Of a stretch of DNA of 10,728 nt, positions 5,904 to 10,728 are shown one piece after another. This DNA comes from Pyrinomonadaceae bacterium. GTDB taxonomy: Bacteria; Acidobacteriota; Blastocatellia; Pyrinomonadales; Pyrinomonadaceae. The DNA lies in the NCBI GenBank assembly GCA_013695245.1, contig JACDAW010000152.1:1-10728 (forward strand). Reading direction: 5' to 3'. Every line of letters begins with the position of its first letter. The first letter of the stretch is position 1. A program made the position numbers and the translations under genes. The notes beneath the pieces were generated by a model. It worked only from the letters and a program-made list of their open reading frames with translations, ran no database searches and was not told the DNA's origin.

Positions 5904-7208
5904 ATGAACGACCGACGAACGCAGACGCTTGCCGAAGCGGATTCTTTAATTAACGATGCCGTCAACAACGAAGTCGCCCGTCAATCTGAAGGCCTCGAAC
6001 TTATCGCTTCGGAAAATTTCGTCAGCGAAGCCGTTTTGGAAGCGATGGGATCGGTGTTTACGAATAAATACGCCGAAGGCTATCCGAAGAAGCGTTACTA
6101 TGGCGGCTGCGAATTTGTGGATGTCGTTGAGCAAGCGGCGATTGATCGCGCGAAGCACATCTTCGGCGCGGAGCACGCCAATGTCCAACCCCACTCCGGC
6201 GCGCAAGCGAATATGGCCGTGCTCTTAACCGCACTTGAACACGGCGACACCATTCTCGGCATGAATCTCTCGCATGGCGGGCATCTCACGCATGGTCATC
6301 CTCTGAATTTCTCCGGCATCAATTACAAAGTTGCTGACTACGGCGTCTCGCCGGAAACGGAGCAAATTGATTACGACGAACTACAGCGCATCGCCGAAAA
6401 TACGCGACCGAAGTTGATCATCTGCGGCGCAAGCGCCTACCCGCGCATTATTGATTTTGCGCGCATTGCGGAGATCGCCCGAAGCATCGGCGCGCGCGTG
6501 ATGGCCGACATTGCGCACATCGCGGGACTCGTCGCCGTCGGACTCCACCCGTCGCCCATCGAACACGCGGATTTCGTTACGACGACAACGCATAAAACTC
6601 TGCGCGGGCCGCGCGGCGGACTCATACTTTGTCGCGCGGCAGACGCGAAAGAGATCGATAAGAAAGTGTTTCCCGGCGTGCAAGGCGGCCCGCTCGTGCA
6701 TATCATCGCGGCTAAGGCCGTCGCTTTCGGCGAAGCGTTGAGGGATGATTTCAAGGTTTATCAGCGACAGGTTTTAGCGAACGCGCAAGTGCTTGCGAGC
6801 GAACTGCAATCCGCCGGATTTCGTATCGTCTCCGGTGGCACGGATAATCATCTTGTGCTCGTTGACGTGTTTAACGGCGGGAAGGGAATCACGGGTAAGG
6901 TCGCCGAAAAAGCGTTGGAAGCGGCCGGGATCACGGTCAACAAAAACACAATTCCGTTTGATACCAACTCGCCTTTCGTCACTTCCGGCATCCGCTTAGG
7001 CACGCCCGCTTTAACGACGCGCGGCATGGACGAGGCAGCAATGCGCGAAGTAGCAAACCTGATCGCCGCCGTGCTTCATGAATCTGAATCAGAAGATGTG
7101 CGCCATCGCACCAAGGAAGCGGTTTGGGAACTCGCCTCGCGCTTTCCGCTTTACGCGAAACGCCTCGAACGCGGGCAATTAGAGAGACAAGCAGTCGGCG
7201 CAGATTAG
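5904..7208 (+). CDS. glyA: Serine hydroxymethyltransferase
   Basis: GlyA is the cytosolic PLP enzyme that interconverts serine plus tetrahydrofolate with glycine plus 5,10-methylenetetrahydrofolate, the main entry of one-carbon units for purine, thymidylate and methionine synthesis. The 434 residues cover the whole family length (about 410-430). Visible hallmarks are LELIASENFVS (31-41), NKYAEGYPKKRYYGGCEFVD (54-73), NVQPHSGAQAN (93-103), ADIAHIAGLV (201-210) and the PLP-lysine motif TTTTHKTLRGPRGG, with Lys231. The C-terminal domain has NKNTIPFD and SGIRLGTPALTTRGM. The start is fixed by GAGAGGA seven bases before ATG and by the N-terminal alignment. It heads a five-gene plus-strand run; the helicase gene begins 13 bases after its stop. 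The leader is unusually rich in inverted repeats, so post-transcriptional control is possible. Confidence 0.97.
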   Translation: MNDRRTQTLAEADSLINDAVNNEVARQSEGLELIASENFVSEAVLEAMGSVFTNKYAEGYPKKRYYGGCEFVDVVEQAAIDRAKHIFGAEHANVQPHSGAQANMAVLLTALEHGDTILGMNLSHGGHLTHGHPLNFSGINYKVADYGVSPETEQIDYDELQRIAENTRPKLIICGASAYPRIIDFARIAEIARSIGARVMADIAHIAGLVAVGLHPSPIEHADFVTTTTHKTLRGPRGGLILCRAADAKEIDKKVFPGVQGGPLVHIIAAKAVAFGEALRDDFKVYQRQVLANAQVLASELQSAGFRIVSGGTDNHLVLVDVFNGGKGITGKVAEKALEAAGITVNKNTIPFDTNSPFVTSGIRLGTPALTTRGMDEAAMREVANLIAAVLHESESEDVRHRTKEAVWELASRFPLYAKRLERGQLERQAVGAD

Positions 7209-7223
7209 TTCTTTACAACTAAT
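7204..7223 (+). repeat. Inverted repeat spanning the glyA stop and dinG start codons
   Basis: ATTAGTT (7204-7210) and AACTAAT (7217-7223) are perfect 7-base arms around a six-base loop CTTTAC. The left arm contains the TAG stop of glyA (7206-7208), and the right arm contains the first two bases of the helicase ATG (7222-7224). There is no Shine-Dalgarno sequence in the 13-base gap. In RNA the start codon would be partly paired until ribosomes finishing glyA open it, as expected for translational coupling. Confidence 0.5.
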
Positions 7224-9198
7224 GGAAGAAATCTTCGGGCGCAATGGATTGATCGCGCGCGCGCATCCTGAATACGAATACCGTCACGGTCAAGTAGAGA
7301 TGGCCGAGGCGGTGCTGCGCGCGTTTGACGAACGTCGGCATTTGATCGTCGAAGCCGGAACGGGAACAGGTAAGACGCTCGCTTACCTTGTTCCGGCGGT
7401 TGCGGCAGCGGCTGCGCGCGGCACGCGAGTGGTTATCTCGACGGGCACAAAGAATCTGCAAGAGCAGTTGATGGAAAAAGACATTCCGTTTTTGCAGAAA
7501 ATTCTGCCGCGCAAGTTCACCGCCGCCGCGATGAAGGGCAGAAGCAATTACGCTTGCCTTCAACGCATCAAAAAAGCTGAAACCTCTCCGGTGCTCGACG
7601 GACTTGAAGATGTTGATTACTTCGACGAAGTGAGCCGTTGGGCGCGCGAATCGCAAACAGGCGACCGCGCGGAACTTTCTGAACTTCCCGAAAATCTTTC
7701 CTTCTGGCGACACATTGATGCGCGCACGGAAATCTGTCTGGGACAGAAGTGCCCGAACTTCGATCCATGCTTTATCACGCGCATGAGGAATCGCGCGATG
7801 GACGCTGACATCATCATCGTCAATCATCATCTTTTCTTCGCCGACCTCGCTCTACGCGGCGGCGAATACGGGCAGGTGATTCCCGATTACGGCGCTGTTG
7901 TTTTCGATGAAGCGCATTTGATCGAAGATGTGGCGGCGGAGTATTTCGGTTCGCAGGTTTCGAGTTACCAGATCGAAGATTTATTGCGCGACCTGCAAAT
8001 GCTGCCCGTTACGAAGGCAGAAGCGAATCGGGAGTTAAACAGAAGCGCGAGTCGCGTAGCGCGTTTCGCAGAAAACTTCTGGATGGGATTTCGTGACGGT
8101 GGCAACGAGGAAGGTCGCCGCGCGATCCCGCCCGGCACATTCGCGCGTCGTAACAGACATGGCGAGGTTGAAGCGATGGCGCTCGGTGAAAGTTATTTAA
8201 GTTTAGATGGCGCGCTCAACCGCGTGGAGACAACGCTCGATGCGCTGACAGATCAATCGCCGGAAGTCGAAACGCTGGTGCGGAGAGTGCGTGAGTTTCG
8301 ATTTAATCTGGAGTTTATCGTCGCGGGCGATGATGGTCGTTACGTTTACTGGACGGAAGGACGCGGGCGCGGAAGATTCTTGCGCGCGTCGCCGATTGAA
8401 GTGGGAAGCTTGCTGCAAGATAAATTATTCGAGCGTGTGGAAACCGTTGTGATGACTTCAGCGACGCTTACGTCGGCCGGAAGCTTTTCGTTTATCCGCG
8501 ACCGTTTAGGGATCGCGGGTGAAGAGGCATCGGACGAACTCATCGCCGCTTCCGGTTATGATTACGAAAACCAAGCGACGCTTTATTTGCCAGCGCGGAT
8601 GCCCGATCCACGCTCGCCGCAGTGGACTGACGCGGCCGTTGATGAAATCGTCGCAATTCTAAACGTCACGCAAGGTCGCGCCTTTGTGTTGTCAACGAGC
8701 ACAGGCGGCATGAAGAGTTTGTACGAGCGCGTCTCATCGCTTGTTGATTACCCGTGCTTCGTGCAGGGAAGCGCGTCGAAGGCGGCGCTGCTTGAAAAAT
8801 TTCGCCGCACACCGAATGCGGTATTGTTTGCTACATCGAGTTTTTGGCAGGGCGTTGATGTACGTGGCGCGCAACTGTCGTGCGTGATCATTGATAAACT
8901 GCCGTTCGCCGTGCCGAGCGATCCGGTTGTCGCGGCACGACAGAAGTTTGTTGACGACGCAGGTGGATCGAGTTTTTACGAATACAGCGTGCCGCAGGCG
9001 ACGATTGTTCTTAAACAAGGCTTGGGGCGTTTGATCAGAAGCGCGACGGACAGAGGATTGCTCGCCGTGCTCGATCCGCGATTACGGACGAAGGCTTACG
9101 GACGTTTATTTCTCGAAAGTTTGCCGAAGATGCGAATCACAACGAAACTTGAAGAGGCAGCGCAAATCTTTACTGCAAACGAAGTCACGGTCGTATAA
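7222..9198 (+). CDS. dinG: DinG/XPD-family iron-sulfur DNA helicase
   Basis: A 658-residue superfamily 2 helicase of the DinG/YoaA/XPD group, which unwinds DNA 5' to 3' and resolves repair and replication intermediates such as R-loops or forked structures. Walker A is AGTGTGKT (45-52), and Walker B is VVFDEAH with D229-E-A-H232. Between them are the four iron-sulfur cysteines C112, C172, C177 and C183 in the expected spacing (NYACLQ; EICLGQKCPNFDPCF). The second RecA domain shows MTSATL (411-416), SSFWQGVDVRG (539-549) and the arginine-finger motif QGLGRLIRS (599-607). Length is near E. coli DinG and YoaA; there is no exonuclease domain. Start at 7222 matches the usual N-terminus, though there is no ribosome site and the start lies in a hairpin with the glyA stop, suggesting coupling. 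The DinG versus YoaA assignment within the family is not certain. Confidence 0.9.
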   Translation: MEEIFGRNGLIARAHPEYEYRHGQVEMAEAVLRAFDERRHLIVEAGTGTGKTLAYLVPAVAAAAARGTRVVISTGTKNLQEQLMEKDIPFLQKILPRKFTAAAMKGRSNYACLQRIKKAETSPVLDGLEDVDYFDEVSRWARESQTGDRAELSELPENLSFWRHIDARTEICLGQKCPNFDPCFITRMRNRAMDADIIIVNHHLFFADLALRGGEYGQVIPDYGAVVFDEAHLIEDVAAEYFGSQVSSYQIEDLLRDLQMLPVTKAEANRELNRSASRVARFAENFWMGFRDGGNEEGRRAIPPGTFARRNRHGEVEAMALGESYLSLDGALNRVETTLDALTDQSPEVETLVRRVREFRFNLEFIVAGDDGRYVYWTEGRGRGRFLRASPIEVGSLLQDKLFERVETVVMTSATLTSAGSFSFIRDRLGIAGEEASDELIAASGYDYENQATLYLPARMPDPRSPQWTDAAVDEIVAILNVTQGRAFVLSTSTGGMKSLYERVSSLVDYPCFVQGSASKAALLEKFRRTPNAVLFATSSFWQGVDVRGAQLSCVIIDKLPFAVPSDPVVAARQKFVDDAGGSSFYEYSVPQATIVLKQGLGRLIRSATDRGLLAVLDPRLRTKAYGRLFLESLPKMRITTKLEEAAQIFTANEVTVV

Positions 9199-9206
9199 AG
9201 AAACAA

Positions 9207-9494
9207 GTGACAGATAAGTCATCAAGAAAAACATGGCTTTATTACCTTCTGTGGTGCCTCAAGTGGATGCTTGGCGGCGCTGTCTTGGCGGCAATTCTCA
9301 GAATAGCCATATTCTTCATCACTGGCGATTCAGAACGTTGGTATGACGATGATCCTTCATTAATGGGAGGGAAGCAGAGTGATTTCAGTAGGACACTTGC
9401 TCTTCTATCTACTATTGTGGCCGCAGGCGCAGGCGCAGTCATCGGGTTATTTGTTTGGCTATTAGCCTCGTTGTTCAAAAGTGATTCAGCGTAA
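9207..9494 (+). CDS. Small two-helix membrane protein, function unknown
   Basis: A 95-residue predicted inner-membrane protein not recognised as any family. A short basic start is followed by one hydrophobic segment at about 11-38, an acidic loop (SERWYDDDPSLMGG, 42-55) and a second hydrophobic segment at about 64-90 that contains a glycine-rich patch AAGAGAVIG, encoded by a GCAGGC tandem. It starts with GTG eight bases after the helicase stop, with only a weak A-rich stretch in front, so translation probably relies on ribosomes from upstream. The composition differs from its neighbours: visibly more A+T, with AGA, AGG, ATA and CTA codons that are scarce in glyA, dinG and queD. It may be a later insertion into the operon. 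The reading frame, length and hydrophobic pattern support a real gene, but function is open. Confidence 0.6.
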   Translation: MTDKSSRKTWLYYLLWCLKWMLGGAVLAAILRIAIFFITGDSERWYDDDPSLMGGKQSDFSRTLALLSTIVAAGAGAVIGLFVWLLASLFKSDSA

Positions 9495-9522
9495 CGTAAC
9501 GGAAGGAAATGTAAATTAAAGG

Positions 9523-9906
9523 ATGAGCGGGTTTTTTGAAGTAATGATCGAGCGTAACTTTTCGAGCGCGCACCAACTGCGCGGTTACAAGGGGAAGTGC
9601 GAGAATTTGCACGGGCATAACTATAAGATCGAAATTTACGCGCGCGGGCGCGAGCTTGATAACATCGGATTGCTGGTTGACTTCGGTGATTTGAAAGAGG
9701 CGGCAGACGAGATCGTGAAGTATCTCGATCATCGCAACATCAACGAACTCCCGCCGTTTAATGAAGAGTTGAATCCGTCGGCGGAGAACTTAGCGAAGTA
9801 TTTTCTGGAGCAAGTGCGCGAGCGCGTCGCGGACGAGCGAGTGCAAGTTTATAAGGTGCGCTGCTTCGAGACGCCGACGAGCGTGGCCACTTATCAATTG
9901 GATTAA
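9523..9906 (+). CDS. queD: 6-carboxytetrahydropterin synthase (QueD)
   Basis: QueD is a zinc enzyme of the 6-pyruvoyltetrahydropterin synthase family. It turns 7,8-dihydroneopterin triphosphate into 6-carboxytetrahydropterin, the second step towards preQ0 and queuosine in tRNA. The 127 residues match the bacterial QueD length. The metal ligands are His17 (FSSAHQL), His30 and His32 (CENLHGHNY), and the catalytic Cys26 gives the CxxxHGH pattern that separates QueD from biopterin-type relatives. DFGDLK (53-58), LDHRNIN (68-74), PSAENLA (85-91) and CFETPTS (114-120) complete the fold. ATG 9523 is the first start after an in-frame stop. AAGG touches it directly and GGAAGG lies 16 bases before, so the ribosome site is imperfect. 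The other queuosine genes (queC, queE, folE) are not in the window. Confidence 0.93.
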   Translation: MSGFFEVMIERNFSSAHQLRGYKGKCENLHGHNYKIEIYARGRELDNIGLLVDFGDLKEAADEIVKYLDHRNINELPPFNEELNPSAENLAKYFLEQVRERVADERVQVYKVRCFETPTSVATYQLD

Positions 9907-9914
9907 GGGAATGT

Positions 9915-10412
9915 GTGTCGCACGATTCGGCTAAGGATGACTCGCAGTTGAATGTTTCGGATGTCGAGGACGTGCTTCAAATGCCTTTACTGATGAAACT
10001 CGGAATGTGGTTCGCATCCGTGTTTGCCATTGGAGCAATCGTACTGCTTTCGCTTGCCGCTTCCGGCCTTGTGCGTCCGCTCTGGATCGGCAACCAAGTA
10101 GTGGAAACAAAAGTATGGTTACGAATCGCCGGGCCGTTGTTCTTGCTAACCTCTGTCTTAATGGCTGGCATCGCTTACGGCTTCCGCACGAGAAAAGCGT
10201 GGTCGCGTCATCTTGTGATGATCATGTGGGCGGCAATCGGATTATACGGTTTGATACTCGGTGCGGCTGGAGATGTTCCGCGCGAGCTAGCGTGGCGGGC
10301 GCTGATCGAGTCAGTTGTGTTCGGAAGCGTTGCGGCATGGTACTTTTACGTTAAAACAAACGTCGTCGAATACTTTCGCGCGCTCAACGCTCGTAAGGAA
10401 AGCAGTTTCTAA
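9915..10412 (+). CDS. Four-helix integral membrane protein, function unknown
   Basis: A 165-residue protein with a polar acidic N-terminus (1-25) and four predicted membrane helices at about 30-50, 69-90, 98-118 and 126-146, ending in a basic tail. Charged residues between helices 2 and 3 (RTRKAWSRH) suggest a cytoplasmic loop there. No enzyme motif or family was recognised. It starts with GTG eight bases after the queD stop; AGGGA sits five bases upstream of this GTG, while the nearby ATG at 9911 is out of frame and soon stops. It is the last gene of the glyA-led run and converges with the sigma-54 regulator, the two stop codons being ten bases apart. Role in the operon is unknown. Confidence 0.75.
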   Translation: MSHDSAKDDSQLNVSDVEDVLQMPLLMKLGMWFASVFAIGAIVLLSLAASGLVRPLWIGNQVVETKVWLRIAGPLFLLTSVLMAGIAYGFRTRKAWSRHLVMIMWAAIGLYGLILGAAGDVPRELAWRALIESVVFGSVAAWYFYVKTNVVEYFRALNARKESSF

Positions 10413-10413
10413 A

Positions 10414-10437
10414 CTCGCCAATTTACGGCGCGGCGAG
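10414..10437. terminator. Weak inverted repeat between convergent genes
   Basis: CTCGCC (10414-10419) and GGCGAG (10432-10437) can pair around a 12-base loop exactly where the two convergent genes meet. There is no T-run on either side and the right arm is inside the regulator coding end, so a terminator role is only suggested by position. Confidence 0.2.
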
Positions 10438-10728
10438 CGTGCCGACATCGATCTTGTATTTCCTGATTTTGCTGTAGAGACGCGGGCGGTAGATGCCTAA
10501 AAGATTAGCTGCCGCTTGTTTGTTGCCGCCGGTGCGTTGAAGTGTGCGTTCGATGACGACCTTCTCCAAATCTTCGAGCGTCATGTTCGGTGGCACGTCC
10601 CAAGCGGCGGTTTGGGCGCTCTTTTCCGGCACGCTGCCGTTCTCGAATGGCAGGTCAATAGGTTCGATCTTGGTGCCTTTGGCGAGCAGCACGGCGCGTT
10701 CGACGACGTTTTGCAATTCGCGCACGTT
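10423..10728 (-). CDS. C-terminal end of a sigma-54-dependent (NtrC-type) transcription regulator
   Basis: Only the last 101 residues are in the window; the gene continues to the right without a start. The visible part opens with NVRELQNVVERAVLLAKG, the end of the AAA+ domain of enhancer-binding proteins that remodel sigma-54 RNA polymerase. A linker of about 30 residues follows, and then a Fis-type helix-turn-helix (LEKVVIERTLQRTGGNKQAA, then NLLGIYRPRLYSKIRKY), which binds upstream activator sites. The sensory N-terminal domain that would define its signal is outside the window. It converges with the preceding membrane-protein gene, so it is not part of that operon. The family assignment is firm from these two conserved blocks; target genes are unknown. 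No sigma-54 promoter (GG-N10-GC) stood out upstream of the genes in the window. Confidence 0.9.
   Translation of the reverse strand, partial: NVRELQNVVERAVLLAKGTKIEPIDLPFENGSVPEKSAQTAAWDVPPNMTLEDLEKVVIERTLQRTGGNKQAAANLLGIYRPRLYSKIRKYKIDVGTLAAP

Noticed and set aside
7219..7830. Long minus-strand frames antisense to the helicase, glyA and other genes.
   Set aside because: They lie opposite strongly supported coding genes, are rich in Arg/Ala/Cys/His as expected of shadow frames, and match no family.
11..10329. The word CGGAAGCG (or its complement) occurs at least nine times in the window, for example at 11, 80, 308, 1497, 3494, 5811 and 10322, and complemented at 8547 and 10058, hinting at an uptake or regulatory word.
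   Set aside because: Most copies are the favoured codons for Ala-Ser-Gly or Ala-Ser-Glu (GCT TCC GG/GA) or Glu-Ala; only the copy at 5811 is non-coding, where it forms a hairpin arm. Codon preference explains it.

Overview
The window is an ordinary-looking, gene-dense bacterial chromosome segment of moderately high GC with ten complete or near-complete protein genes and one gene cut off at each end. No tRNA, rRNA, CRISPR array, transposase or phage gene was seen. The most telling gene for taxonomy is a two-haem cytochrome of the photosynthetic reaction-centre cytochrome family joined to a LolA-like C-terminal region. That architecture is common in non-phototrophic Acidobacteriota, so I infer an acidobacterium, perhaps of the Blastocatellia/Pyrinomonadaceae type. 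This is an inference from gene style, not a proof.

Left part, minus strand (1-3133). Reading leftwards, the genes are a secreted serine hydrolase of the class C beta-lactamase fold with a C-terminal extension, the membrane-anchored dihaem cytochrome, and ubiX (flavin prenyltransferase, cut by the window edge). The cytochrome and ubiX are only 31 bases apart and are probably co-transcribed.

Middle part, plus strand (3134-5702). A 299-base divergent control region holds candidate promoters for both sides and three inverted repeats. It is followed by larB (first enzyme of the nickel-pincer cofactor pathway) and an LCAT-like alpha/beta-hydrolase lipoprotein. The larB stop and the candidate hydrolase start overlap as TAATG. 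The junction contains a heptanucleotide-periodic tract that encodes the hydrolase N-terminus.

Right part, plus strand (5703-10412). A 201-base leader with several hairpins precedes a tight run of five genes: glyA (serine hydroxymethyltransferase), a DinG/XPD-type iron-sulfur helicase, a small two-helix membrane protein of unknown function with atypical composition, queD (6-carboxytetrahydropterin synthase), and a four-helix membrane protein of unknown function. Gaps are 13, 8, 28 and 8 bases, so this looks like one operon of housekeeping functions (one-carbon metabolism, DNA repair, queuosine precursor) with two unknowns. A convergent gene encoding the C-terminal end of a sigma-54-dependent (NtrC-type) regulator enters from the right edge.

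I do not see a clear new defence or mobile system. The features most worth a second look are the heptad tract at the larB/lipase junction, the hairpin that contains both the glyA stop and the dinG start, the structured glyA leader, and the unusual small membrane ORF inside the operon.
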